In this document: positions 16,521 to 26,544 of the stretch, piece by piece
How the letters are laid out: every line of letters begins with the position of its first letter
Position numbering within the stretch: position 1 is the first letter of the stretch
Assembly (NCBI GenBank): GCA_030824575.1
Contig: JAVBXL010000187.1
Location: forward strand, 1 to 46,607
Direction of reading: 5' to 3'
Source of the DNA: a bacterium
GTDB lineage: Bacteria; Pseudomonadota; Alphaproteobacteria; Sphingomonadales; Sphingomonadaceae
DNA: 46,607 bases
The notes under the pieces: model-generated
The model's database searches: none
Told to the model about the DNA's origin: nothing
The model's input: the letters and a program-made list of their open reading frames with translations, nothing else
Made by a program: the position numbers and the translations under genes

Positions 16521-16919
16521 ATGCAGATTGGTGAACTGGCACGAACGACCTCGACCAAGGTCGAGACCATTCGTTTTTATGAGAAGATCGGATTGCTTCC
16601 CGAACCCGGGCGCACCGCGGGCAACTACCGCGACTATGGGGCCGCCCATCTGGCGCGGCTCTCCTTTATCCGCCGCGCGCGCGACCTTGGTTTTACACTC
16701 GATCAGGTGCGCGAGCTTCTTGCGCTTTCCGACGATCGCAGCCGCTCGTGCGGCGCCGTCGACAGCGTCGCGCGCGCGCATCTCGCGCAGATCGATCAGA
16801 AGATCGCCGATCTCCGCGCACTTCGACGCGAGCTTGACGAAGTGATCGGCCAGTGCAGCCAAGGCGCTATTTCCGACTGCCGGATCATCGAAGCGCTGGG
16901 ACCCCACGCAAGGCATTGA
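16521..16919 (+). CDS. cadR: MerR family Cd(II)/Pb(II)-type regulator (CadR/PbrR-like)
   Basis: A 132-residue MerR-family regulator. The DNA-binding part is MQIGELARTTSTKVETIRFY. Cysteines C77 (RSCGAV), C112 and C120 (CSQGAISDC) match the ligands of CadR and PbrR; the C-terminal His tail of CadR is absent. Cd versus Pb preference cannot be decided from sequence. It sits between divergent CDF genes, and three operators of one consensus surround it at 16487, 16919 and 20825. The neighbouring PbrT-like permease argues for a lead-type response. Confidence 0.85.
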   Translation: MQIGELARTTSTKVETIRFYEKIGLLPEPGRTAGNYRDYGAAHLARLSFIRRARDLGFTLDQVRELLALSDDRSRSCGAVDSVARAHLAQIDQKIADLRALRRELDEVIGQCSQGAISDCRIIEALGPHARH

Positions 16920-16946
16920 CCCTATAGCTGCTACAGGGTGCAGAAC
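16916..16946 (+). promoter_or_regulatory. MerR-family operator B (rightward, CDF copy 2)
   Basis: The dyad ACCCTATAG-CTG-CTACAGGGT (16919-16939) has one mismatch in nine-base arms. The -35 TTGACC (16916-16921) overlaps the stop codon of the regulator, and a weak -10 (CAGAAC, 16941-16946) follows after a 19-base spacer. It should drive the CDF-methyltransferase-MAPEG transcript. Confidence 0.75.
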
Positions 16947-16974
16947 ATGCTCGCGACTCGCGGCGGAGATGACG

Positions 16975-17610
16975 ATGAGCGACTGCGAATGTGAGGCGGA
17001 CACCAAGCGGGCAGGCGCTGATCCGGCCTATCGGCGGGCGCTGTGGATCGTGGTCATCCTCAACGTCGGGTTCGGCCTGTTCGAGCTGGTTGGCGGTTTC
17101 ATTGCCGGTTCGCAGGCGCTGAAAGCAGATTCGCTGGATTTCATCGGTGACGGGTCGATCACGCTCGTCGGGCTGATCGCGCTCGGTTGGACTGCGGTCG
17201 CGCGAAGCCGCGTCGCGCTCGTGCAAGGCATCTTTCTCGCGAGCCTCGGGCTCGGCGTCATCGGGTTCGCAGCGTGGCGCGCATTCCATGCGGCCCCGCC
17301 CGAAGCCGAACTGATGGGCGTGATCGGTATCGCGGCGCTCGTCGTCAACGTATCGGCCGCCTTGATCCTCGCGCGGTTCCGGGACCAGGGAGATGCGACG
17401 TCTCGCGCCATCTGGCTGTTCTCGCGCAACGACGCGCTTGCCAATATCGCCGTGATCGCCGCTGCCGCGCTGGTTGCCTGGACGGGACAGGCCTGGCCTG
17501 ATCTCGTCGTTGCCGGCGTGATCGCGCTGCTGTTCCTCCATTCCGCCTATGACATAATTCGCGACGCGCGCCGCGAGCTGGCGGAACATGCAACGAGGGC
17601 ACGGGCATGA
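16975..17610 (+). CDS. Short CDF-type cation transporter lacking the C-terminal domain (copy 2)
   Basis: A 211-residue six-TM protein related to the one at 15786-16445. The CDF site residues are ADSLDFIGDGSI (TM2) and SRNDALANIAV (TM5). It ends after TM6 with HATRARA, so the cytoplasmic domain is missing here too. The N-terminus contains SDCECEAD. The start ATG 16975 is favoured by a GGAG six bases upstream; ATG 16969 is too close to that site. Its stop overlaps the methyltransferase start (ATGA at 17607-17610). Confidence 0.85.
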   Translation: MSDCECEADTKRAGADPAYRRALWIVVILNVGFGLFELVGGFIAGSQALKADSLDFIGDGSITLVGLIALGWTAVARSRVALVQGIFLASLGLGVIGFAAWRAFHAAPPEAELMGVIGIAALVVNVSAALILARFRDQGDATSRAIWLFSRNDALANIAVIAAAALVAWTGQAWPDLVVAGVIALLFLHSAYDIIRDARRELAEHATRARA

Positions 17611-18251
17611 ATGATAGCGCCTACACGCAGCCGCTCGGGATCGGCGACACCGCGGATTACGATCGCGCAATCCGGCGCTGGACCCGCGAGATGCGTTGGC
17701 GCAGCGCCATGATCGAGCTGCTCGCGCCGCGCCCCGGCGAGACCATCATCGATGTCGGGTGCGGCACGGGCAGCTTCGCGGTCATGCTCAAGGCGGCCGC
17801 GCCTGGCGTGCGCATCATCGGCATCGATCCCGACGAAGAAGCGCTGGCGATCGCTCGCGCCAAGGGCGACGCCGCGGGTGCGGACATCCATTGGGAGCGC
17901 GGCTTCGCGCGGGACATCGGTTCCCGCTCTGCCGACGCCGTGGTGTCGAGCCTGATGTTCCACCAGGTGCCGATGGCGGAAAAGCGGGCGGGCCTCGGGG
18001 CGATGCACGCGGCACTCCGCCCTGGCGGCAGGCTCGTGATCGCCGATTATGGGCGGCAATGGGGATTGATGCGGCTGCTGTTCCGCCTGACTATCCAGCG
18101 GCTCGACGGCGTGGCCGACACCCAGCCCAATGCCGACGGCGTGCTTCCGGAACTCGTGCGCGCGACGGGGTTCGACAATGTGCGCGAAGCAGCGCGCATC
18201 CACACGGTGACGGGCACGATCGCGCTGATCGCGGCGGATCGGCCGGGCTGA
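17607..18251 (+). CDS. Class I SAM-dependent methyltransferase
   Basis: A 214-residue Rossmann-fold methyltransferase. Motif I is IIDVGCGTGSF at about 47-57, the acidic residue ending strand 2 is in IIGIDPDEEAL, and motif IV is in DAVVSSLMFHQVP. It lacks the cysteine set of arsenite methyltransferase ArsM, so I do not call it that. The substrate is unknown. Coupled translation with the CDF gene suggests a role in the same metal response, perhaps methylation of the metal or of a small ligand or lipid. Confidence 0.8.
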   Translation: MNDSAYTQPLGIGDTADYDRAIRRWTREMRWRSAMIELLAPRPGETIIDVGCGTGSFAVMLKAAAPGVRIIGIDPDEEALAIARAKGDAAGADIHWERGFARDIGSRSADAVVSSLMFHQVPMAEKRAGLGAMHAALRPGGRLVIADYGRQWGLMRLLFRLTIQRLDGVADTQPNADGVLPELVRATGFDNVREAARIHTVTGTIALIAADRPG

Positions 18252-18263
18252 CGGAGCGTGGCC

Positions 18264-18809
18264 ATGACGGACCTCAAAGCGGAGCAGAAGGAGATCAGGA
18301 AGCAGTCGGGGCTGGCCTTTCTGCTTTGTGCCGCGATCTCGGTCGCGTGCGTCCTCTTTCTGCCCAAGCTGGTCACTTTCCCGTCTGTGATCGGCGCGCG
18401 GCTTGCCTTCGCGATCCAGACGAGCTTCGTCCATTTCGCCCTCGTCCTGCTCGCCGTCCGCCTGGTCTCGAGCGGGCGCTACCGGTCCGCCGCCGACATC
18501 GGCGGCGCGGCCAAGGGGCCGCCGAGCCCCGCGCTCGCGGTCAAGGCCGCGTTCCTGCAGAACACGCTGGAGCAGGCATTCCTCGGCGTCGGCGCGCATC
18601 TGCTGCTCGCCTCGGTCGCCGGCGGCCGCTGGCTGGGGCTGCTGGTCGCATCGTCCATGCTGTTCGCGGTCGGCCGCTGGAGCTTCTACCGCTGCTATCC
18701 CGATGGCGCCGGCGCGCGCGCCTTCGGGATGGCGACGACGGCGCTCGGGTCGCTGACCTGCTACCTGGTCGCGCTCGCGATGCTCCTCGGTCGCCTATTC
18801 GGCGGGTGA
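18264..18809 (+). CDS. MAPEG-like membrane protein
   Basis: A 181-residue protein with four hydrophobic segments. KAAFLQNTLEQAFLG in the middle and GRWSFYRCYPDGAGARAFG near the end resemble the MAPEG superfamily (membrane-associated eicosanoid/glutathione proteins). Glutathione-linked activity is only a possibility. The start ATG 18264 has GGAG seven bases upstream; a GTG at 18258 is an alternative. Third gene of the operator-B transcript, overlapping the end of the convergent FTR1-type gene by 15 bases. Confidence 0.65.
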   Translation: MTDLKAEQKEIRKQSGLAFLLCAAISVACVLFLPKLVTFPSVIGARLAFAIQTSFVHFALVLLAVRLVSSGRYRSAADIGGAAKGPPSPALAVKAAFLQNTLEQAFLGVGAHLLLASVAGGRWLGLLVASSMLFAVGRWSFYRCYPDGAGARAFGMATTALGSLTCYLVALAMLLGRLFGG

Positions 18810-20789
18810 TCCTGACGAGCGGGCCGTGGCCGCACTGCGCCCGCTGTACCAGAAGCCGGCGACGAGCACGACGATTGTCGCGGCCTGCGCAAGCACGGTC
18901 TCGGTCGTTGGAAACAGACCCAGAAACTCGATGCGCGGTATATTGGCCAGCGGCACCACGCCGAGGATGCCTGCCTCCTGCAGCCCGGCAATGCCCTTGC
19001 CCGCGAGGACGACCGCAAGAATCGCGATCAGGATCGAGCTCCACGAGAAGAATTGGGTGATCGGCAGCCGGGCGCTGAAGCGGAGCATGATCCAGGCGAT
19101 CAGAGCGAGCAGTGCGGTCGCTGCGCCGGCTCCGGCCAGCATCGCCACGCCATTCCCTTCCCCCCACAGTGCCGCATAGAACAGGATCGTCTCGAACACC
19201 TCGCGGTAGACGACCACGAACGACAGCAGGAACAGGAACCAGCCCGACTGGCGCGACAGCGCGGCGGTCACCTTCGCCTTCACATAACGCTGCCAGGCTT
19301 CCGCGTTGCTCTTGCCGTGCATCCAGATGCCAACGGTGAGCAGGATGATCGCTGCGAACAGCGAGCCGAAGCCTTCGGTGAGCTCACGCGAAGCGCCGCT
19401 CACGCTGATGAAATAGGTCGCGACGAACCAGGTGGCGACACCAGCGGCGAGCGCGGCGATCCAGCCGCCATGGACGAAACCCAGCACTTCGGGGCGCTCG
19501 GTCTTCTTGAGGAACGCGATCATCGCGACGACGATTAGCAGCGCCTCGAGCCCTTCGCGCAGCAGCACGCCGAACGCGCCAAGAAAGCTCGACGCACTGC
19601 TCGCCCGCTCGGGCGCCAGGGCGGCTTCAGCCTCGGCGAACAGGCTGGCCAGCGAGCGGTTCGCCGCTTCGACTTCGCTTGCCGGACGCCCTTGTCCGAT
19701 CGCCGCGCGAAGCTTCGCCATCGCCCCCTCGATCCGCGCCATCAGGGCCGCATCGCGCGCGGCAAGCACCGGCTCGACCGGCTCGAAGCCATCGAGATAG
19801 GCGGAAAGCGCGAGATCTGCTGCGGCCTTGCGGTCGCCGGCGCGATAGGCTGCCATACTCTGGTCGAGCCGTTCGCGCGTCAAGGCAAGCGAGCCATCGA
19901 CGCGCACGGTCACCGCGGCGGGATGGCGGCGCAGAAAGGCGGTAAGCGCGGCCGCTTTTTCCGGGCCGATATCGGCCGCCAGCGCGGCCGGGGTGACGCC
20001 GACCAGCGCCGCGAGATTGGGATATTTGGCGCGGAGCGCGGCATCGCCGCGCCACAACCGCTCGCCGTCACGCGCGGCGGTCTCGGGATAGGCGAATTGA
20101 CCGGCGTGAAAGGCCAGCGCCCAGCGATCGGCTTCGGGCAGCGCCGCGAAACTCTGCATCGCGGTGCCGTCCAGGCCCTGGCTGATGACCTGGTAGAGGC
20201 CGAACAGGCTGCGCTGATCGGCGCGCGCCTTGTCGGTGAACGCGATCGGCGGCGGATCGAGCTTGGCTGCGTCCGGGCCGTGGCCATCGCCGCTTGCGCC
20301 ATGGCAGGCGGCGCAATTCTGCGCGTAGAGCGCGGCGGCTCGCGTCAAATCCGGCGGCGAACTGGGCGCGAGCGGTACTGGATACGCCGCAAGCAGCGCT
20401 GCAGCGAGCGCTCGGGATTGTTCCGCCACCATCGCCGGCGGCGCCTTGGCGGCGATCGCATTGCGCAGCGTCCCCGACCGGCGAAGCAGATCCGCCTTGG
20501 CCGATGTTGGAGCCAGTGCCCGGACCCGAGTTTCGACCTGCCCGGCAAATTCGGACATCTCGGCATACTCGGCCGAACTTATCACTTTCCCGTTCGAGAC
20601 AGCTCCCGCGTAGTCCACCCCGATATAATCGAGCAACCGCCAGCTGGTCTGCACGTCCGCATCGCTCGCCAAGGCTCGCCCTGGAAGCACGATCACGATC
20701 AGGGCGAATGCCAAGACAACAAGATTCGCTGTCGAGCACCATTTGAAGGCAAAAGCGGTGGAAGGGGCGGCAGGCAAACGGAGGTACAT
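18795..20789 (-). CDS. Cytochrome c-FTR1 fusion permease (PbrT-like metal uptake protein)
   Basis: A 664-residue protein in three parts: a signal peptide ending near GRALAS, a periplasmic section with one haem c site (CAACHG, C159 to H163), and a C-terminal FTR1-type membrane domain with two RExxE motifs (REGLE at 411-415 and REVFE at 529-533). FTR1 permeases couple Fe(II) oxidation to import; the PbrT protein of lead operons has this architecture and imports Pb(II). The start ATG 20789 is preferred because the longer frame would begin inside operator C. The CadR/PbrR-type operator directly upstream supports a PbrT-like role over general iron uptake, but this is inference. Confidence 0.85.
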   Translation of the reverse strand: MYLRLPAAPSTAFAFKWCSTANLVVLAFALIVIVLPGRALASDADVQTSWRLLDYIGVDYAGAVSNGKVISSAEYAEMSEFAGQVETRVRALAPTSAKADLLRRSGTLRNAIAAKAPPAMVAEQSRALAAALLAAYPVPLAPSSPPDLTRAAALYAQNCAACHGASGDGHGPDAAKLDPPPIAFTDKARADQRSLFGLYQVISQGLDGTAMQSFAALPEADRWALAFHAGQFAYPETAARDGERLWRGDAALRAKYPNLAALVGVTPAALAADIGPEKAAALTAFLRRHPAAVTVRVDGSLALTRERLDQSMAAYRAGDRKAAADLALSAYLDGFEPVEPVLAARDAALMARIEGAMAKLRAAIGQGRPASEVEAANRSLASLFAEAEAALAPERASSASSFLGAFGVLLREGLEALLIVVAMIAFLKKTERPEVLGFVHGGWIAALAAGVATWFVATYFISVSGASRELTEGFGSLFAAIILLTVGIWMHGKSNAEAWQRYVKAKVTAALSRQSGWFLFLLSFVVVYREVFETILFYAALWGEGNGVAMLAGAGAATALLALIAWIMLRFSARLPITQFFSWSSILIAILAVVLAGKGIAGLQEAGILGVVPLANIPRIEFLGLFPTTETVLAQAATIVVLVAGFWYSGRSAATARSSGSPAE

Positions 20790-20817
20790 GTGCGAGTCTC
20801 TGCTAAGAATTATTCGC

Positions 20818-20848
20818 AACTTGCACCCTGTAGCAACTAGAGGGTCAA
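20818..20848 (-). promoter_or_regulatory. MerR-family operator C (leftward, FTR1-type gene)
   Basis: The dyad ACCCTGTAG-CAA-CTAGAGGGT (20825-20845, one mismatch) overlaps TTGACC (20848-20843, minus strand), followed after 19 bases by CAAGTT (20823-20818). It matches operators A and B in sequence and geometry, placing the permease in the regulon of the regulator at 16521. Confidence 0.75.
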
Positions 20849-21011
20849 GAGGCATTGATCAGACCGCAGGGCTGGACGGGGGGGAGACGTTGACAGCTGT
20901 TCGGTGCTGGCCTCGGTGATGGGGGGCCATGATGGCGCCACGGGCTTCGGAATAGTCGGTTTCCGGGCGCAGAACCTTGACTCGGTTCAGCAACAGGCAG
21001 AAAATGTGCTG

Positions 21012-21374
21012 ATGAGACGAGCGCATAAAATAGCGCTGATCTTAGGCGTCCTACTCGGCCTGTTCGGACAGATAGTCACAGTTGCCGCAAGCCCAATTGT
21101 GGCAACTGCATTCAGCGCAACGGCGCCAGCGGTGATGCCCATCGACTGTGCCGGGATGATGCAAGACAAAGGCGAGAAATCGCTGCCCTGTCAGCGGATG
21201 ACGCTCGCTTGCGTGGCCGGCATGGGTTGTCTTCCCCTATTTGCTCTCAATAGCCGGTCGCCCCTCGCGGCGGAAATGGTGAGCACGAATCCGCTTCTCA
21301 TCTCACCGTCTTATCCGGCGCTACACGGACGATCGTCCCAGCCCGAACAGCATCCACCCAACACCTTGGCCTGA
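21012..21374 (+). CDS. Small exported Cys/Met protein, family A (copy 1)
   Basis: A 120-residue protein that I cannot assign to a named family. An N-terminal hydrophobic segment (IALILGVLLGLFGQ) looks like a signal or anchor. The mature part has the pattern DCAGMM, then PCQRMTLACVAGMGCLPL, mixing Cys and Met as metal-handling proteins do. The protein at 36805-37179 repeats this layout (GLIGQ; EDCMKIM; PCKGMTLECIAAMGCVVPL). ATG 21012 is chosen; the frame continues upstream without support. It is followed after 102 bases by a family B protein, an arrangement also seen at the second locus. Confidence 0.65.
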   Translation: MRRAHKIALILGVLLGLFGQIVTVAASPIVATAFSATAPAVMPIDCAGMMQDKGEKSLPCQRMTLACVAGMGCLPLFALNSRSPLAAEMVSTNPLLISPSYPALHGRSSQPEQHPPNTLA

Positions 21375-21476
21375 CAACTCGCCAGGCGAACCCTCCCAAG
21401 CGCTGGACGGCGCCGTGCGCTGCCCGCCCCTCCGGGGCCGTTTGCCCAGAGCACTTTCAGTCCAAGGAGAGGAATC

Positions 21477-21815
21477 ATGAAGACCTTGATATTCAGCGCT
21501 ACGGTGGCCGCATTCACGATGCTCGCCGCCGCCCCAGTTCCGGCATTGGCACAGGCAGATGTCGAGAAACCGGCTACCATCAAGTGTGAGTGGCAACCCC
21601 AGGCTCCTGGTCCGCGTGCACCGCTAAGTGCACGGGTCTGCAGGAAGGTCGCCGACCAACGCGAGCAGTGGACAGGCAAAGGTGGACCGGAATGCGATCC
21701 GGCCTATACCGGCAAAACCGGCCGTTATGTGTGGCGGCAGCGGCCGCAATATGGTCCGCGTGCGCCGTTGCAGGGACCGGTCCGCGTTTGGGTCGATGGG
21801 AGCGATGTCTGCTGA
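21477..21815 (+). CDS. Small exported protein with WR..P.YGPRAP motif, family B (copy 1)
   Basis: A 112-residue protein with a clear signal peptide (cleavage near ALAQA). The mature part has two related halves: CEWQPQAPGPRAPLSARVCR and, after a charged linker, YVWRQRPQYGPRAPLQGPVR. Three further cysteines could form disulphides or bind metal. I do not recognise the family. An AAGGAGAGGAATC ribosome site precedes the ATG. The second half is closely matched by the broken gene at 37283-37567. It lies next to the CueR/CopA copper locus. Confidence 0.7.
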   Translation: MKTLIFSATVAAFTMLAAAPVPALAQADVEKPATIKCEWQPQAPGPRAPLSARVCRKVADQREQWTGKGGPECDPAYTGKTGRYVWRQRPQYGPRAPLQGPVRVWVDGSDVC

Positions 21816-21827
21816 TAGCGTGAAGTG

Positions 21828-21856
21828 ACGGCGAGGCGCTAACTTCCCCTCGCCGT
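21828..21856 (+). terminator. Hairpin after the family B gene, possible terminator
   Basis: ACGGCGAGG (21828-21836) pairs with CCTCGCCGT (21848-21856) around an 11-base loop, 12 bases past the stop codon. Stem and position suit a terminator, but no clear T-run follows. Confidence 0.45.
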
Positions 21857-21897
21857 CGATCATGGATTGGCGAACATTGCCTGTTCCAAACTTGTCG

Positions 21898-21940
21898 GAG
21901 CTCTTCGGGAGGCTCTTTCATGGCTCCTCCCGAAGAGCTC
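21898..21940. repeat. Perfect 15-base inverted repeat
   Basis: GAGCTCTTCGGGAGG (21898-21912) and its exact complement (21926-21940) enclose a 13-base loop. It is stronger than the neighbouring hairpin, has no T-run on either side and lies in a gene-free stretch. It could be a bidirectional transcription stop or a leftover of a mobile element end. Confidence 0.6.
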
Positions 21941-22036
21941 AGCGACTGTCTATAGTATCCGGGTGGCCGTCACGTCGAACGCGACCTTGCCGCGACGGCA
22001 ATGCCATCGAGCAGTGAAGGCTTGCCGTCGAACGCC

Positions 22037-22102
22037 ATGTTCATCGCCGCCGACCGTCCGCGCCGGCTCGTGAAGCTGACGGGACGCGAATTGCAAAACT
22101 GA
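22037..22102 (+). pseudogene. Decayed DUF1289 gene (C-terminal remnant)
   Basis: Codons 22043-22099 read IAADRPRRLVKLTGRELQN and are followed by TGA. This matches KIAADLPRRLAKLAGRAPHE, the C-terminus of the intact DUF1289 protein at 8793-8975. Upstream (about 21985-22040) the similarity is blurred by apparent frameshifts, and the Cys-rich N-terminus is not recognisable. It is convergent with the intact cueR. Confidence 0.65.
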
Positions 22103-22128
22103 GAGTGCAGGCGTGTCGTTGAACATGT

Positions 22129-22511
22129 TCAAGATGCCAGGTGCGTCAGGATCGGACATTCCGGTCGGTTGTTGCCGTCACAGCTCTTCGCCAACCCCAT
22201 CAGCGCTTCTCGCATCGCATTTAGCGCATCCGCCTTGCGGCCAAGGTCGGCCGCTCGGGCCTCTGCCAGCGCCTTGACCTCTGAACTGGCGCGTGCACGA
22301 TCGGACCATAGATCAAGCAGCTTTTGGATTTCTTCGATCGGAAAGCCGAGATCGTGGGCATTGGCTATGAAGCGCAGGCGATGGACGTCGGCGTCGCTGT
22401 AATCGCGATAGCCACTATCCCGCCGCACAGCCGATGGGACCAGGCCGATCTTTTCGTAGTGGCGGATCATCCGCTGTGAGACCCCGCTCGCGCCCGACGC
22501 ACCGCCTATGT

Positions 22512-22515
<4 letters not shown>
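22129..22515 (-). CDS. cueR: Cu(I)-responsive regulator CueR
   Basis: A 128-residue MerR-family regulator. The helix-turn-helix is [16 protein letters not shown]. The two Cu(I) ligands are C112 and C120 (CDGNNRPEC), at the same numbers as in E. coli CueR, and a serine stands at position 77 as expected for a +1-ion sensor. Its ATG overlaps the stop of copA (ATGA at 22512-22515), so it is the distal gene of a copA-cueR operon and its product should act on the palindrome at 24918-24934. A fragment of a second cueR lies at 9022-9123. Confidence 0.92.
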
Positions 22516-24881
<2,366 letters not shown>

Positions 24882-24908
24882 AGGCTCGTCTCCTTATCGA
24901 CGAAAAGC

Positions 24909-24939
24909 AATCTGGGGCCTGACATCGTGTCAGGGTCAA
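24909..24939 (-). promoter_or_regulatory. CueR operator-promoter of copA-cueR
   Basis: A perfect dyad CCTGACA-TCG-TGTCAGG (24918-24934) lies between TTGACC (24939-24934) and CAGATT (24914-24909) on the minus strand, with a 19-base spacer. This is the classic architecture of a MerR/CueR-activated promoter, 28 bases upstream of the copA start. Confidence 0.85.
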
Positions 24940-24985
24940 GCCCGACGAAAATATATTTTCGCGTGGCTGACTCTGCGCTGCCGCG

Positions 24986-25873
24986 TCAGCCGGACAACAG
25001 ATTGTGGATGGCCGTCGCGGCCTTAGCCGCCTGACCTGCCGCAACGGCAATTTGATCCAGTCCTTCAACCATGTCGCCGGCCGCGAACAGGCCGCCGACT
25101 GTCGTTTGCTGGTGCGCATCGACGACGATGCCACCTCCCCGGCTCAGGCCAGCGCCAGCCATTCGCGCCAATTCCGAGCGAGGGGCGGTTCCGAGGGCAA
25201 CATAAAGGGTGTCGAATTGGAGCAATTGGCCATCGGCCAAATGGGCGTGCAGGAATTCTCCATCGATCGACAAATCTCGAACCGGCGCGCGTTCGACGGC
25301 AATACCGCCTCGAGCCAGATCTGCCGTCTCGGCTACCGACAATTGCGAACTGTCTTGCGCGAGCAAGGTCACGGTGTCGCTATAGTGGCGAACGAACAAA
25401 GCCTCGGCCGCGCCATGGTCGGAGCAGCCCAGCACGGCCACTCGCTTGCCGCGGACCTCATAGCCGTCGCAGATCGGGCAATAACGTATCAATCCCTGGG
25501 CGACGCCTCGATCATGCGTTTCCTGCCTCATTCGGGGTCGATGATTTGTGACGCCTTGGGCAAGCAATATTGACCGGGCACTGAAAGTCTTGGCATCTGT
25601 ATCGACGACGAAACCTGTCCTGACCCGGTCGATGCGATCGACGAGCCCAGGGACCAATTCGGCACCGTACTGGGCGGCATGTCGATGCATACGGACAAGC
25701 AGATTTTCGCCAGAGATACCGTCTGGAAAACCGAGGAGGTTATGTGTCGTCGGGATGCGGGTCGCGCGGCCATCGCCAGCATCGATGACCAGCGTAGAAC
25801 GCAGAAACCGGGCTAGATAGGTGGCTGCTGTCAGCCCTGCGGGGCCGCCGCCGATGATGACGCAGTCGTACAT
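24986..25873 (-). CDS. Thioredoxin-reductase-like FAD/NAD(P)-dependent oxidoreductase
   Basis: A 295-residue two-dinucleotide-domain flavoprotein. FAD binding: GGGPAG at 8-13 and LFAAGDM near 264. NAD(P) domain: VAVLGCSDHGAA. The redox-active pair is C132 and C135 in YCPICDGYE, at the same place as the CATC site of bacterial TrxB. Such genes are common in sphingomonad metal islands and may supply reducing power to arsenate reductases or repair thiols under copper stress. The true substrate is unknown. It is read leftwards, 104 bases upstream of copA. Confidence 0.85.
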   Translation of the reverse strand: MYDCVIIGGGPAGLTAATYLARFLRSTLVIDAGDGRATRIPTTHNLLGFPDGISGENLLVRMHRHAAQYGAELVPGLVDRIDRVRTGFVVDTDAKTFSARSILLAQGVTNHRPRMRQETHDRGVAQGLIRYCPICDGYEVRGKRVAVLGCSDHGAAEALFVRHYSDTVTLLAQDSSQLSVAETADLARGGIAVERAPVRDLSIDGEFLHAHLADGQLLQFDTLYVALGTAPRSELARMAGAGLSRGGGIVVDAHQQTTVGGLFAAGDMVEGLDQIAVAAGQAAKAATAIHNLLSG

Positions 25874-26186
25874 GCGTGCCTTTCACTGAGCTCGGTCTTC
25901 ACTGGTATTACGCGGAATGAGGCTTCTTCCCTCAAACGAGTGCGCGTTCTTCGAAAAAAAGGTCGGGTCGTGAGGGGTAAACCCCGTCGCTGCGTAAAAT
26001 CAGATGAAGCCCATCGCCTAGCAGGATGGACAGCCGAGGTGCCCACGGGTCGCAGCGTGGCGCGGGGGCGAGCGGATGTGGGGAAGACGGATTGGAATAA
26101 ACCGATCGCGCTCCATGTCGCTCGCCCCGCAACAACCACAGGCCGCAACGTCAGGGGGCGACGAAACCATCATCGTCGGGGGAGAG
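25874..26186. other. Gene-free stretch upstream of fliQ
   Basis: About 310 bases hold no convincing coding frame, operator dyad or RNA gene. They separate the leftward flavoprotein from the rightward fliQ. I looked for a FliP C-terminus here, as expected if fliQ came from a flagellar operon, and saw none. Confidence 0.5.
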
Positions 26187-26459
26187 ATGGAGACCTACAG
26201 CCCTTTTTCGGTTTCGATGGGCCAGGCGCTTTGGGTGATAATGGTTGTCGCTGGACCCCCGCTGATAATCATGCTGGTGGTCGGGCTCATTATCTCCATG
26301 ATCCAGGCTGCGACTTCGATCAACGAACAGACTGTGAGCTTCGTCCCCAAGCTCCTGGCGTTCATTTTGTTCCTCGCGCTTTACGGGGCAACCGTTGGCG
26401 ATCTCCTGATCGGCTACACCCGTGACCTGCTGACGCATATTCCGGACGATATCAGATGA
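26187..26459 (+). CDS. fliQ: Orphan flagellar/type III export protein FliQ
   Basis: A 90-residue protein with two membrane helices, matching FliQ in length and in MQAATSINEQT-like features: SMIQAATSINEQTVSFVPKL is the conserved inter-helix segment. FliQ is one of the inner-membrane export-gate subunits (FliPQR) of the flagellar secretion apparatus. The start ATG 26187 (METYSPF) has a strong GGGGGAGAG upstream. No other flagellar or type III secretion gene is visible within the window, so on its own it cannot build a gate here. Confidence 0.85.
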   Translation: METYSPFSVSMGQALWVIMVVAGPPLIIMLVVGLIISMIQAATSINEQTVSFVPKLLAFILFLALYGATVGDLLIGYTRDLLTHIPDDIR

Positions 26460-26544
26460 CGCGGGTCGCTTTTCGTCCTGGGCGGCCGCGCAAAAACTGT
26501 TCGTATACGGGGCGGAGTGTTAGCGTTGGAGAAGATCGACGCGA

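Noticed and set aside
17607..18251. Assignment of the methyltransferase as arsenite methyltransferase ArsM
   Set aside because: The protein has only one obvious cysteine-poor Rossmann core and lacks the conserved ArsM cysteines.
17547..19060. Overlapping long frames on both strands across the methyltransferase and MAPEG-like genes
   Set aside because: Composition is Arg/Ala/Pro-rich without motifs; the chosen frames have SAM motifs, membrane helices and ribosome sites.
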